This document shows, in pieces, positions 41,452 through 50,967 of a DNA stretch of 64,000 bases. The stretch covers positions 23,094 to 87,093 of the forward strand of contig NZ_JXKD01000010.1 of the NCBI RefSeq assembly GCF_001885765.1. The letters run 5' to 3'. The first letter of the stretch is position 1. Each line of letters starts with the position of its first letter. This stretch comes from Enterococcus aquimarinus. Its GTDB lineage: Bacteria > Bacillota > Bacilli > Lactobacillales > Enterococcaceae. The notes beneath the pieces are model-generated. The model was not told the origin of the DNA. It saw only the letters and a list, made by a program, of their open reading frames with translations, and ran no database searches. A program made the translations under genes and the position numbers.

Positions 41452-42744
41452 GTGAAATTAAGACGAGACTTAATAGGAATTGCGCTCACTTTTTTAACTG
41501 CGGGGACGATTGCCACTAACGCGAATGCTCAAGCATATCAAGAAGTCTATGAGGAACATCAAGTACAGGAAACACAGATAAAAAAAGTGTTTGAATCAGA
41601 GTTTATTTCAAACGATGATCGCGAAAGACTTTTAACTGGAATCGACCGAATCAATAAAGCACAAGAGCAATCTAACAGACGAAACATAAGAGAAATGTTA
41701 GCTGAAGAAGAGAGCCAGCTAGCGGAGGTAAAACAACATCTAGTCGCGAATGAAGCAAGGGTAGCTCAATCTGAAAGCGACAAATTAGCGGAAAAACTTA
41801 AAAAGCTAGAGGAAAAAAGTAAAGAACCCTTTGTCTTAGATGAAGATGTCCAACAAATTAAAGAATTTAATGATCGATTAGTAGCGTTAACGCAAACAAA
41901 AAAAGTAGACCCTGTTCGTGCTGTCGCAGATGAAGTAGCGTTATTTACTACCAAAATGAACCTGAATCAATCTTCATTAATTGAATTAGTAGAAGAGCTG
42001 AAAGGTTTCAATCAGTCATCAGCAGAATTATTGAAGAAAAAATATCTTTCAAAAGATGAAAAGCAATTATTAACGCAAGATCAAAAAGTAAATACACTAT
42101 TTTTTGAAGATGCTGATAATATGACACACGTGAAAGAACAAAAAGAAGCCTCGCAAAAATTAATTGAGTCGTTACAACAGAAACAAGCAGCGATACAAAA
42201 AGATTTTGATACTAATGAGACACAGGTAAAAGAACTAGTAAAATCAGTCGATGCTTTGTTAGCTCAAGGAGATTTGATTTCAGAAGAAAAAGAATCATTA
42301 ACAAAAGAAAAAGACATCCTGAATCAAGCACTAAAAATGATTGATTATCAACCAGGTGATTTAGGAGAAAAGTACACCTTATCAAACAAAACGTACCATG
42401 ATGCTCGCAAAAAAAGTGATGGACGAATTGCTGAAGCAAAGAAAAAAGCAGAAGAAGAGGCAGCCAAAAAAGCGGCTCAAGAAAAAGCCTTACGTGAAGC
42501 AGCAGCGGAAGAAGCGGCGCGACAACAAGCAGCAGCTCAATCTCAAGCGAGCAATCATGCGTCACCACCTGCTGCAACCGTTTCAGGAGGTTGGCACCAA
42601 GCTCCTGCAGGATATAAGTATTTAAAAGTAGAAAGTGGTTTAACCTATGGACAAGTCAAAAATCCCAATAATTTTAGCTTGATTACAGTGGAGGAAGCGG
42701 CTAATTATCGAGCAGGACATGGGAATGGATCGGCCAAGCAGTAA
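41452..42744 (+). CDS. Secreted coiled-coil protein of unknown function
   Basis: The GTG start follows ATAGGAGGGAAG. The 430-residue product begins with a signal peptide (basic KLRR, hydrophobic stretch, cleavage near ANAQA at about 25-27). The mature part is almost all heptad-rich helix with many Glu, Lys and Gln residues, then an Ala/Glu/Lys low-complexity segment near 335-370, and a distinct C-terminal domain of about 50 residues starting WHQAPAGYKYLKVE. No lipobox, LPXTG or LysM is seen, so it should be released or held by its C-terminal domain. Function unknown. Confidence 0.7.
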   Translation: MKLRRDLIGIALTFLTAGTIATNANAQAYQEVYEEHQVQETQIKKVFESEFISNDDRERLLTGIDRINKAQEQSNRRNIREMLAEEESQLAEVKQHLVANEARVAQSESDKLAEKLKKLEEKSKEPFVLDEDVQQIKEFNDRLVALTQTKKVDPVRAVADEVALFTTKMNLNQSSLIELVEELKGFNQSSAELLKKKYLSKDEKQLLTQDQKVNTLFFEDADNMTHVKEQKEASQKLIESLQQKQAAIQKDFDTNETQVKELVKSVDALLAQGDLISEEKESLTKEKDILNQALKMIDYQPGDLGEKYTLSNKTYHDARKKSDGRIAEAKKKAEEEAAKKAAQEKALREAAAEEAARQQAAAQSQASNHASPPAATVSGGWHQAPAGYKYLKVESGLTYGQVKNPNNFSLITVEEAANYRAGHGNGSAKQ

Positions 42745-42930
42745 TAATTCCATCATTTTTTCTTGGCAAGAAATTATGGGAAGGAATAACGATCATATAA
42801 GGGAAATGCGAATAGGCTTATTGAGAAACTGATACGTACTTCACCAGCAGTATTTTGAAGCAAAAAAATTGATTTCCTAGAACAAATTTAGTAAGATGAG
42901 TTAAGTCTAATCTTAATTTAATCTAAAACC

Positions 42931-43185
42931 AATGAAGAGAAGAGTAATTTTTATCCACTTTTGAAGAGAGGTTCCGTTTGGTGAAAGGGACTAAAGGGGA
43001 AAGAATGAAGATGGTCTCGGAGGTGAGTCGGCTGATAGGTAAGCCGCTTCGATTTGTTCGATCGTTATCTCGAACGCTATTTCTTCGGAGATAGTTGAGG
43101 AAAGCATTGCTTTCAAACAAAGGTGGTACCACGATGACTCGTCCTTTATCAGAAATATTTTTTTCTGATAAAGGACTTTTTTTAT
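42931..43185 (+). ncRNA. T-box riboswitch upstream of the MetQ-like lipoprotein
   Basis: The leader contains the loop-E AGTA at 42943-42946, the distal stem-I segment GGTTCCGTTTGGTG, the T-box antiterminator sequence AAGGTGGTACCACG (43120-43133) and a terminator with a 15-bp stem (43141-43155 with 43162-43176) followed by seven T. The specifier codon cannot be assigned with confidence by eye; ATG triplets occur at 43005 and 43011 in the right part of stem I, and the downstream gene family points to methionine. Uncharged tRNA would allow transcription of the next gene. Confidence 0.92.
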
Positions 43186-43240
43186 TGGTTTGACGAGGAT
43201 TTAAGAGTAGAAATTATCGGAACAAACAAGGGGGAGCAAG

Positions 43241-44068
43241 ATGAGTAAAAGGTTAAAGTATGTGGTTGGCGTAATCGCAGTTTTGAGTAGTGTGGTGCTA
43301 CTAGGTGGTTGTGCGTCAAAAGAGTCAAATGAAGAGGTTGTGGAAGAAACGGTTCGTTTAGGCGTCGTCGGTGAAATTAATGAACCGTGGGAATACGTTC
43401 AAAAAGAATTGAAAAAAGAAAATATTCATTTAGAACTGGTGAAATTTACGGATTATCGCCAACCTATCACCGCGCTTGAAGATGGCTCGATTGATTTGCA
43501 TTCCGCTTTAACGGAAATTTTCATGGATAATATCAATGAAGAAGCAGGATATACGAATACAACAATTGCGTATACGACGCTTAATCCATTAGGCATCTAT
43601 TCTGAAAAAATTGAGGACATTGCCCAATTGGAAGACGGGGCGGCGGTCGCGATTCCAAATGATGTGTCAAATGAAAGTCGCGCATTATTGTTGCTACAAA
43701 CAGCGGGACTCATTGAACTTGACGAAAGTAAAGGTTATTTACCGAGCGTATCCGATATTACGAGTAATCCAAAACAGTTGGAGTTTAAATCATTAGAGTC
43801 GAATCAAACAGCACGCGCGCTCCAAGATGTCACGATTTCATTAGTAAATAACGGCATGGCAGTTGATGCAGGACTCGTTCCAACAGAAGATGCGATTTAT
43901 TTAGAACCTGTTTCTGAAACATCGACACCGTATTATAATGTCATCGCCGCACGCGCAGAAGAAAAAGATTCGGAATTGTATCAAAAAGTGGTGGCAGCTT
44001 ATCAAACGGAGGCCGTTAAAGAAGTCATTGCAGAAAGCTCGAAAAAATCAAGTATTCCTGTTTGGTAG
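43241..44068 (+). CDS. NlpA/MetQ-family substrate-binding lipoprotein
   Basis: This 275-residue protein has a lipoprotein signal with lipobox L21-G-G-C24 and a NlpA-type binding domain: LGVVGEINEPWEYV, KFTDYRQPITALEDGSIDLH, and the C-terminal YNVIAAR segment. MetQ relatives bind methionine for MetNI importers. No metN or metI follows, so it is an orphan that must use an importer encoded elsewhere. The T-box leader shows control by amino acid starvation. Methionine or a related compound is likely but not proved. Confidence 0.85.
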   Translation: MSKRLKYVVGVIAVLSSVVLLGGCASKESNEEVVEETVRLGVVGEINEPWEYVQKELKKENIHLELVKFTDYRQPITALEDGSIDLHSALTEIFMDNINEEAGYTNTTIAYTTLNPLGIYSEKIEDIAQLEDGAAVAIPNDVSNESRALLLLQTAGLIELDESKGYLPSVSDITSNPKQLEFKSLESNQTARALQDVTISLVNNGMAVDAGLVPTEDAIYLEPVSETSTPYYNVIAARAEEKDSELYQKVVAAYQTEAVKEVIAESSKKSSIPVW

Positions 44069-44090
44069 AAGAATCAAAGGAAACGACAGT

Positions 44091-44144
44091 AAAATCAGAT
44101 GGTTACCATCTCCTTAAACAAGGTGATAACCATCTGATTTTTTT
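44091..44144 (+). terminator. Intrinsic terminator after the MetQ-like gene
   Basis: A 15-bp perfect stem (44091-44105 with 44127-44141) with an additional inner hairpin is followed by a T run. Confidence 0.9.
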
Positions 44145-44200
44145 CTGTCATCTTTTAATCGTTTTTAACTGTAATGAGTCTCGGTTGAAACCGCAAATAA

Positions 44201-44258
44201 GAGAGCACGATCTTAGTCACACGTACTTACCTGTGCCTAGGATAGTGCTCTCTCGTTT
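44201..44258. terminator. Second hairpin between convergent genes
   Basis: GAGAGCAC (44201-44208) pairs with GTGCTCTC (44245-44252), with further interrupted pairing inside (CACA/TGTG) and GTTTTT on the plus side. It probably blocks transcription between the MetQ-like gene and the convergent methyltransferase gene. Confidence 0.65.
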
Positions 44259-44262
44259 TTAA

Positions 44263-45414
44263 TTAGTCATTCCAAAAAGTTTTGGCAATGGCTTGACCTT
44301 GTGCAACTTTCTCCCATTGTTGTTCCGCTGATAATTCATTGCCACAATCACATGAGGCAAAACCACATTGGTGGGAGAGGTACAAGCGTTCTTTCGGTAA
44401 AATCGTACTGGCTTTTTCTAATAATTGATAGATGCGTGCTTCATCATCTAGGTGAGCGACTTTACTTGAAAGTAACCCTAAGACAACTTCCACTTCTGGA
44501 CGATCTTTTAATACTGCTAAAGCAGTCAAATCACCGGCACGATCATCGTCCCATTCAAGAAAGAAGCGGTCATAATGTTGATCACGTAAGAATTTTTCAG
44601 CGATGGACTCGTACGATCCGCCAGCTGCATGACGACTTTCGTAGTTTCCGCGACAGTTATGAGTCCAGACTTTGAGTCCTAATTGATGCGCATAATCGGC
44701 AATTTCGTTATTAATGCCAATGAATGTATCCGCCAGTTCTTCGAGCCCTTCTTTTCCTGAAGCAAAAAACGATTGGTCGTTATCTTCAGAGAATAATTCC
44801 CATAAACAATCATCAAACTGGATGATTTCACCGCCAGCATCTTTATACTCTACTAGAAATTCTTTATAGGCTTTGATTAAGCCCTCTTTTAGTTCTTCTT
44901 GTGTATGGTACACTTGATCGTCTCCGTAAATCCCATTCATAATCGCTAATTCGGTAAACGCATGTGCAGCACCCCAAACGGTTAATTTTGTGGGATGATC
45001 GCCAGCCAGTTCTTTCAGCTGTTTAAATAAAGTAATGAAATGGTGATTTTTCCCGGAGAGTGGCTTGGTAATGCGAATGCCAATATCTTTGCGTGTCTCG
45101 TAAATACCACCATCAAAATCTTGGAAGGTATAGCCATTGTCGGCGATAAAGCGTTCGATACCCTCAAAACCCCAGACAAAATCCAGATGCCACATTGAGC
45201 GTGAGTATTCACCATCTGTAATGACTGGAATACCAGCTTCCAGTTGTCGTGCGACGATTTTTTTGATTTCACTTGTTTCGGTTTCTTGGTAACCTTCGAA
45301 AGCATCATAGAACGGATATTGAATGTCATCGCGGACTTCAATTTGATTTTTATAGGCTAATAAGTTTGCGGGACGTAAGAGCGACCCAACGAGTTGAAAG
45401 CGATCGGTTGTCAT
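44263..45414 (-). CDS. Cobalamin-independent methionine synthase family protein (YxjG/YxjH-like)
   Basis: The start at 45414 has GGAGGAAAAA before it. The 383-residue protein is the short, single-barrel relative of MetE; likely zinc ligands are the His-Cys pair in THNCRGN and the cysteines in HQCGFASCDCGNELS near the C-terminus. Such proteins transfer a methyl group to homocysteine or a related thiol, with an uncertain methyl donor. A MET-box palindrome lies 89 bp upstream of the start, and a T-box-controlled MetQ-like gene is next door, which supports a role in methionine supply. Confidence 0.87.
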   Translation of the reverse strand: MTTDRFQLVGSLLRPANLLAYKNQIEVRDDIQYPFYDAFEGYQETETSEIKKIVARQLEAGIPVITDGEYSRSMWHLDFVWGFEGIERFIADNGYTFQDFDGGIYETRKDIGIRITKPLSGKNHHFITLFKQLKELAGDHPTKLTVWGAAHAFTELAIMNGIYGDDQVYHTQEELKEGLIKAYKEFLVEYKDAGGEIIQFDDCLWELFSEDNDQSFFASGKEGLEELADTFIGINNEIADYAHQLGLKVWTHNCRGNYESRHAAGGSYESIAEKFLRDQHYDRFFLEWDDDRAGDLTALAVLKDRPEVEVVLGLLSSKVAHLDDEARIYQLLEKASTILPKERLYLSHQCGFASCDCGNELSAEQQWEKVAQGQAIAKTFWND

Positions 45415-45502
45415 AAGTTTTTTCCTCCAATAAGTAAAAATGATTGGATTAAGCATAACAAAGATTACTGAAAAAGACTTATATCGATTAATAGGAGCTA
45501 GT

Positions 45503-45519
45503 TATAGTTTATAACTATA
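45503..45519 (-). promoter_or_regulatory. MET-box (MtaR/MetR-type operator) upstream of the methyltransferase gene
   Basis: TATAGTTTATAACTATA is a near-perfect 17-bp palindrome and differs at one central position from the MET-box TATAGTTtnaaACTATA described for streptococcal methionine genes. It lies 89 bp upstream of the methyltransferase start and about 109 bp upstream of the divergent aldo/keto reductase. Confidence 0.75.
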
Positions 45520-45627
45520 GATAGGCGAAAGAAAAAGAGTGGGAAGCCATCAAAATTTTCTGTTTTGTCAAATTGTGCTAAACTAAATGAATAGGAAAAA
45601 ACGAATCATACAATGGAGGAAGAGTAC

Positions 45628-46437
45628 ATGAGAGAACTTACGTTAAATACGGGTATAAACATCCCAATAATTGGTAGCGGTACCAACACATTTGGGAAAG
45701 TTGATCATCAATATATGGGTGAAATTAACGGCGATACGACCGAAATATTGTCAGCCATTGAAGTTGGCTATCGTCATTTTGATACAGCCATCGCTTATCG
45801 AAATGAAGCAGTGGTCGGCAAAGCAATCAAAGAAAGTGGCTTACCACGTGAGGCGTTCTTTATTACGTCAAAAATACCGGGAAAACCGGAATACACCAAT
45901 AGTGAACGATCCGTGATGGAAGCTGTTGAATTTAGTTTAGCTAATTTAGGGACTGAGTATCTTGATCTTTATCTGATTCACCATCCTTGGGAAAATTTGG
46001 AAGAGATGGTGATTGTCTGGCATGTGTTAGAACGTTATGTCGATCAAGGAAAAATCAAAGCTATAGGGGTTTCGAATTTTGATAAAAAACAACTAGCCTA
46101 TTTGTTAGCAGGTGCTCGAATCAAACCTGCTGTGAATCAAATTGAGTCTCATCCAGGAAAGTGGAATCACGAGATCATTGATTTTTCTCTCCAAAATGAC
46201 GTTTTTCCTGAAGCGTGGGGGCCGCTAACAAGAGTCAGCCCTGAAGCAAAAGAACAATTGAGTCAAATTGGTCAAGCCTATGGAAAATCGTGGGCCCAAG
46301 TGATTTTACGTTATCAAATTGAAAAAGAGGTCATCGTCATCCCGAAATCACATCATCTCACGCGTCAAAAAGAAAATCTCGCTATTTTTGATTTTTCCCT
46401 TACCGAGCAAGAACGAAACATGATTGGTCAGTTATAA
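45628..46437 (+). CDS. Aldo/keto reductase
   Basis: The start at 45628 follows GGAGGAAGAG. The 269-residue barrel has the AKR catalytic set: aspartate and tyrosine in HFDTAIAYRNE, lysine in ITSKIPG and histidine in LYLIHHPW; the NADPH-binding end shows IPKSHH near residue 245. It reduces aldehydes or ketones with NADPH; the substrate is unknown. It is a single gene with its own terminator. Confidence 0.9.
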   Translation: MRELTLNTGINIPIIGSGTNTFGKVDHQYMGEINGDTTEILSAIEVGYRHFDTAIAYRNEAVVGKAIKESGLPREAFFITSKIPGKPEYTNSERSVMEAVEFSLANLGTEYLDLYLIHHPWENLEEMVIVWHVLERYVDQGKIKAIGVSNFDKKQLAYLLAGARIKPAVNQIESHPGKWNHEIIDFSLQNDVFPEAWGPLTRVSPEAKEQLSQIGQAYGKSWAQVILRYQIEKEVIVIPKSHHLTRQKENLAIFDFSLTEQERNMIGQL

Positions 46438-46444
46438 AATGACG

Positions 46445-46476
46445 AGAGTCTCAATGAATGTTGAGGCTCTTTTTTG
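46445..46476 (+). terminator. Intrinsic terminator after the aldo/keto reductase
   Basis: AGAGTCTCAA (46445-46454) pairs with TTGAGGCTCT (46461-46470) with one G-T, followed by T5. Confidence 0.88.
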
Positions 46477-46576
46477 ACGTGATGGGCATCATTTGCAAAT
46501 AGTTCTCGTTTTTTCAGAAAAAACAGCTTTTTTCCTTTAAAATGGTTTACTTTTTATTAAAAAATTGCTAGGATAG

Positions 46577-46607
46577 GCATAATATTCTGTGTAAAATCTA
46601 ATTATGC
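46577..46607 (+). promoter_or_regulatory. Inverted repeat upstream of the his operon
   Basis: GCATAAT (46577-46583) is mirrored perfectly by ATTATGC (46601-46607), 45 bp before hisZ. It may be the operator of a histidine regulator; no T-box is found in this leader. Confidence 0.4.
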
Positions 46608-46652
46608 ATTTAATTAATTATCATTTAAATCTAATCAGGGGTGAACGAAGAA

Positions 46653-47849
46653 ATGAAATGGAATCGTAGCTTGCCAAATGGCACAAAAGATAAATTATTT
46701 AAAGAGGCTGTTCAGAGTCATCAATTGGAAAGCTTAGTGAACCATCATTTTGCATCCCGGGGTTATCAGCGTATAGAGACGCCGTTAATTGAGTTTGAAG
46801 AAGTCTTTGATGGTATGGCACAAAAGGCGACTTCTCGTTATCGCTTTTTTGATGATCAAGGACGAATTGTGGTGTTGAGACCCGATATGACATTGCCGAT
46901 TGGCCGGGTAATTAGTACGACGGGGGTGATTCCGCCGGTTCAACTCTCGTATAGTGGGAAAGTCTTTCGAGTGAATAAAGGCCACTCGGGTGAATATAAT
47001 GAACAACTTCAAGCAGGCATGGAGTTGATTGGTTATGATTCACTAAAAGCTGAAACCGAATGTTTAATCAACGGTGTGAGCGTCTCGCAAAAAAGCGGGG
47101 TGACCGATTTCCAAATTGAACTGGGACATGCGGCTATTTTTCAGACGATTCTTTCAGAGTTACAGTTAACCGATCAAAAGAAAGAACGCTTTAAATGGTT
47201 GCTACAAAGTAAAAACTCACCGGGGATGCAAGACTTTTTAGTCGATTATCAGCAGCATCCACTCTATCCTTTAATCTCGCGACTCCCTCGTTTATTTGGT
47301 CAAATCGATATTTTAGAAGAAGTCGAAGCCTTAACCGATCATCCGAAAATTCTCGCAAGCATAACTGAAATGAAACAACTCATCAAACAAATTAGCCAAG
47401 TCTATCCAGAACAAGAAATCACGGTTGATATTGGGTTAGTTCAAGAGTTGCAATATTATACAGGCATTACGTTTAAAGGCTACGCTGATCAGTCATCGGA
47501 TTGTTTTTTTAGTGGTGGTCGTTATGATGACTTATTAACAGAATTTTCGGTTGCGCCACTGCCCGCTGTCGGGTTGGTTTTTTACTTAGATCGCATGCTT
47601 TATATCAAAGACCGCAAAGGAGAGTTAACAAAACCTCAAGGCATTGAGGTCTTGATTCACTATGATGACGACGCGCTAGCCTTGGCAGAACAAGTATTGG
47701 CAAAAGAACGTTTCGCCCGTTTAAGTCTCCATGCGAGCTTAGAGGAAACGATTGAACATGCGCGAACGTGGCAGATTCCGCGTGTCCTTCATGTGTTTGA
47801 ACACGAGATGAAAGACATTTCATTAGAAGGAGGCGAGCGCGATGAGTAA
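46653..47849 (+). CDS. hisZ: ATP phosphoribosyltransferase regulatory subunit HisZ
   Basis: HisZ is a histidyl-tRNA-synthetase-like protein without aminoacylation activity that is needed by short-form HisG. The start at 46653 is preferred because AGGGGTG is 9 nt away. The 398-residue protein shows class II synthetase motifs such as [18 protein letters not shown] and the FSGGRYDDL segment near 290. It is the first gene of the histidine operon and overlaps hisG by 8 nt. Confidence 0.93.
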   Translation: MKWNRSLPNGTKDKLFKEAVQSHQLESLVNHHFASRGYQRIETPLIEFEEVFDGMAQKATSRYRFFDDQGRIVVLRPDMTLPIGRVISTTGVIPPVQLSYSGKVFRVNKGHSGEYNEQLQAGMELIGYDSLKAETECLINGVSVSQKSGVTDFQIELGHAAIFQTILSELQLTDQKKERFKWLLQSKNSPGMQDFLVDYQQHPLYPLISRLPRLFGQIDILEEVEALTDHPKILASITEMKQLIKQISQVYPEQEITVDIGLVQELQYYTGITFKGYADQSSDCFFSGGRYDDLLTEFSVAPLPAVGLVFYLDRMLYIKDRKGELTKPQGIEVLIHYDDDALALAEQVLAKERFARLSLHASLEETIEHARTWQIPRVLHVFEHEMKDISLEGGERDE

Positions 47850-48507
47850 AATAAAAATCGCCTTAACAAAAGGGCGTATCGAACAAGGCACAATCCAACT
47901 GCTGGAAGAAATAGGGATTAATTGCGATTTTTTACGTAATAAAAAAAGAAAATTAGTTTTTGAAAGTCCGTATGATGATTACGAATTTATCTTAGTGAAG
48001 GCCGTTGACGTCTTGACGTATGTTCAACAAGGTGTTGCCGATATCGGGATTGTTGGTAGTGACGTTATTTATGAAGATGAGCGAGACCACTATGAGATGT
48101 TAGACTTAGAAATCGGGAAGTGTCATTTTTGTGTCGCTTCAACGCCTAATTATGAAGAAAACGATTATCGGCGGAAAATTATCGCAACGAAATATCCACG
48201 AACGGCAGCTCGCTATTTTCGCGAAAAAGGCGAAGATATTGAAATTATTAAAATCGAAGGTTCGGTTGAAATTGCGCCGATTTTAGGGTTAGCCGATGCG
48301 ATTGTGGATATCGTTGAAACCGGCGATACGTTAAGAGAAAATGGGTTGATTGTTTTTGAAGAAATGATGCCAATCTCAACGCGCTTAATTGTCAATCAAG
48401 TCTCGTTAAAACGGAAAAAACAAGCCGTTTGTCAACTCGTCGACAAACTAGAAGAACATATTCAACAAAAGAAAGTGAGTGCTACGAATGAAAATCGTTC
48501 AAGCTGA
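47842..48507 (+). CDS. hisG: ATP phosphoribosyltransferase catalytic subunit HisG (short form)
   Basis: HisG carries out the first step of histidine synthesis, joining ATP and PRPP. The 221-residue protein starts with KIALTKGRI and has [18 protein letters not shown] and the PRPP-binding [20 protein letters not shown] segment split over residues 150-170. It lacks the C-terminal regulatory domain of long forms and therefore depends on HisZ, which is encoded just before it. AAGGAGGCGAGC precedes the ATG. Confidence 0.95.
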   Translation: MSKIKIALTKGRIEQGTIQLLEEIGINCDFLRNKKRKLVFESPYDDYEFILVKAVDVLTYVQQGVADIGIVGSDVIYEDERDHYEMLDLEIGKCHFCVASTPNYEENDYRRKIIATKYPRTAARYFREKGEDIEIIKIEGSVEIAPILGLADAIVDIVETGDTLRENGLIVFEEMMPISTRLIVNQVSLKRKKQAVCQLVDKLEEHIQQKKVSATNENRSS

Positions 48508-49774
48508 TTTAGCGACTGCAAAAAAATATTTAGCACAACAAGTCTTAGCATCTGAGGAAGCGCAAGTGGAAGAAGTTGTTAAAGCGATTTTAGCGGATGT
48601 GAAAGAAAATGGGGATCGTGCCTTAGCGCGTTACACCGAAAAATTTGATCATGTGGCGTTAAGTGAGTTCCGATTAAGTGCGGCAGATATCGAAAATGGG
48701 TTTCAGCAAACGGCGCCTGAAGTGATAGAGGCGCTAGAACTCGCAAAAGCCAACATTGTCTCATTTCATGAAAAGCAAAAGCAAACGGGTTTTGTCGATG
48801 CGGAAAAATCAGGAGTGATTCGTGGCCAACTAGTCTTGCCAATGGAAACCGTTGGGATTTATGTGCCTGGCGGGACTGCTCGTTACCCGTCTTCCGTCTT
48901 AATGAATGCTTTACCGGCTCAAATTGCGGGCGTGAAGCAGATTGTGATGGTAACACCAAGCGGACCAGAAGGCATTCCTTCAGCCATTTTAGCAGCAGCA
49001 AAAATTGCCGGTGTAGATGAAATTTATCAAATCGGCGGTGCACAAGCGATTGCGGCACTCGCTTATGGAACGGAATCTATTCCTAAAGTCGATAAAATTG
49101 TGGGTCCAGGGAATATTTTCGTGGCGACTGCAAAAAAAATCTTATTCGGGCAAGTGGCCATTGATATGATTGCCGGCCCTTCTGAAGTGGTCGTGCTGGC
49201 AGATGAATCAGCCAATCCACGATTTATTGCGGCAGATTTACTCTCACAAGCAGAGCATGATACGTTGGCTCGAGCGATTTTAATTACGACTAGCCAAGAC
49301 TTGGCGCAACGCGTGCAAACAGAAGTCGCAACGCAACTAGCACTCTTACCGCGAGAGGAAATTGCCAGACAAGCAATCGAAAAACATAGCGCTATATTTG
49401 TCGTAGCAGATATCGAGACACAATTTGCGTTGATGAATGAGATTGCACCGGAACATTTAGAAATTCAACTGAACGATCCGTTGAGTCATCTGAGTCGGGT
49501 TAAACATGCGGGATCCGTTTTTTTAGGTGCCTATGCGTCAGAACCTTTAGGGGATTATTTAGCAGGACCAAACCATGTCTTACCAACTAGTGGAACAGCT
49601 CGGTTCTTTTCACCACTTGGAGTGGAAGATTTTATCAAACGAACGGCCTTCATTTCCTATACGAAAGAAGCGCTCGCTCTAGAAAAAGATGCCGTAATGG
49701 TGCTCGCTCGCGAAGAAGGGCTTGAGGCACATGCACGCGCAATCCAAGTACGTTTTGAGGAGGAACTGTCATGA
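48488..49774 (+). CDS. hisD: Histidinol dehydrogenase HisD
   Basis: HisD oxidises histidinol to histidine in two NAD-dependent steps. The start at 48488 gives 428 residues, a typical length. Motifs include [47 protein letters not shown] and [14 protein letters not shown], containing the zinc- and substrate-binding Gln, His, Glu and Asp residues. It overlaps the hisG end by 20 nt. Confidence 0.96.
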   Translation: MKIVQADLATAKKYLAQQVLASEEAQVEEVVKAILADVKENGDRALARYTEKFDHVALSEFRLSAADIENGFQQTAPEVIEALELAKANIVSFHEKQKQTGFVDAEKSGVIRGQLVLPMETVGIYVPGGTARYPSSVLMNALPAQIAGVKQIVMVTPSGPEGIPSAILAAAKIAGVDEIYQIGGAQAIAALAYGTESIPKVDKIVGPGNIFVATAKKILFGQVAIDMIAGPSEVVVLADESANPRFIAADLLSQAEHDTLARAILITTSQDLAQRVQTEVATQLALLPREEIARQAIEKHSAIFVVADIETQFALMNEIAPEHLEIQLNDPLSHLSRVKHAGSVFLGAYASEPLGDYLAGPNHVLPTSGTARFFSPLGVEDFIKRTAFISYTKEALALEKDAVMVLAREEGLEAHARAIQVRFEEELS

Positions 49775-50358
49775 GAGAAGCAGCATTAGAAAGAACAACA
49801 GCGGAAACAACGATTAACATTTATTTAGCACTAGACGAAAGCGATCCGGTCTGTGAAATCCAGACAGGCGTTGGATTCTTTGATCATATGTTAACCTTAT
49901 TTGCACGACACAGTCGGATCAGTTTTAAGTGTCAAGCAGATGGTGATTTGGATGTCGATAGTCATCACACGGTGGAAGATGTCGGGATTGTCATCGGGAA
50001 GTGTTTAAAAGAAGCACTTGGCGATAAAGTCGGGATTACTCGTTACGGCCATGAATATGTTCCGATGGATGAAAGTTTAGGTTTTGTCGCATTAGATTTA
50101 AGTGGTCGTTCCTATTTGGTTTTTGATGCCGATTTAGGAAATCCTAAAGTCGGTGATTTCGATACGGAATTAGTCGAAGAATTCTTTCAAGCGCTAGCCT
50201 TTAATGCCGAAATGAATTTACATTTAAAAGTCTTGTATGGGAAAAATACGCACCATAAAATCGAAGCGTTATTCAAAGCCTTTGGTCGTGCGTTACGCCA
50301 AGCAATTGACATTAACCCCAATATTAAAGGGGTTAATTCCACTAAAGGAGTTTTATAG
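49771..50358 (+). CDS. hisB: Imidazoleglycerol-phosphate dehydratase HisB
   Basis: The 195-residue protein is the single-function dehydratase, without the phosphatase domain of the E. coli enzyme. Manganese-binding repeats are visible as [15 protein letters not shown] and the second-half HNAEMNLH-type segment ([23 protein letters not shown]). It overlaps hisD by 4 nt (ATGA). Because no phosphatase is fused or encoded in this operon, histidinol-phosphate must be dephosphorylated by an enzyme from elsewhere. Confidence 0.96.
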   Translation: MREAALERTTAETTINIYLALDESDPVCEIQTGVGFFDHMLTLFARHSRISFKCQADGDLDVDSHHTVEDVGIVIGKCLKEALGDKVGITRYGHEYVPMDESLGFVALDLSGRSYLVFDADLGNPKVGDFDTELVEEFFQALAFNAEMNLHLKVLYGKNTHHKIEALFKAFGRALRQAIDINPNIKGVNSTKGVL

Positions 50359-50967
50359 ATGATTGTGATTGTCGATTATGACACTGGAAATACCCGTAGT
50401 TTAAGTAAAGCCTTTGAAAAAATCAGACTAGAAACGGTAATCTCAGCCGATCCTGCGTTGATTTTGCAGGCAAAAGGCATTGTGCTACCTGGCGTGGGCG
50501 CTTTTCCAAAAGCCATGACAAGTTTAGAAGAACGTGGCTTGATTGAACCCCTTTTAGCAGCGGTAGCGCAAGGAACGCCTCTCTTAGGCATTTGTTTAGG
50601 GATGCAATTGCTTTTTGACACGAGTTTTGAACATGGCGAAACAAAAGGACTTGGACTGATTCCAGGTCAAGTGTTGCCTTTTCCAAAAGAAAACCAATTG
50701 CGAATTCCGCATATGGGATGGAACCAACTGCAAGTGAATCATACACAACCACTGACTGAAGCAGTCGTGGATCAATATGTCTATTATGTGCACTCGTATT
50801 ACGTTGATTGTGCACCAGAATTTATCTTAGCAACAAGTGACTATGGCGTAGCCGTTCCAGCAATTGTGCGCCGGGATCATGTATATGGGATGCAGTTTCA
50901 TCCCGAAAAAAGTGGTGAAGTCGGCCAAGCGTTACTCAAAGCATTTAAGAAAGTGGTGGAAGCATGA
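50359..50967 (+). CDS. hisH: Imidazole glycerol phosphate synthase, glutaminase subunit HisH
   Basis: HisH is the class I amidotransferase that releases ammonia from glutamine for HisF. The 202-residue protein has the nucleophile cysteine in GICLGMQLLF and the His/Glu pair in MQFHPEKSG; DYDTGN is near the start and LPGVGAF around residue 50. It starts immediately after hisB and overlaps hisA by 4 nt. Confidence 0.96.
   Translation: MIVIVDYDTGNTRSLSKAFEKIRLETVISADPALILQAKGIVLPGVGAFPKAMTSLEERGLIEPLLAAVAQGTPLLGICLGMQLLFDTSFEHGETKGLGLIPGQVLPFPKENQLRIPHMGWNQLQVNHTQPLTEAVVDQYVYYVHSYYVDCAPEFILATSDYGVAVPAIVRRDHVYGMQFHPEKSGEVGQALLKAFKKVVEA

Noticed and set aside
42212..42577. 121-codon leucine-rich frame on the minus strand
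   Set aside because: It is the antisense of the Glu/Lys/Ala-rich repeats of the secreted coiled-coil protein, a typical shadow.
48579..49058. 159-codon frame on the minus strand inside hisD
   Set aside because: It is a shadow of hisD; no ribosome binding site and implausible composition.
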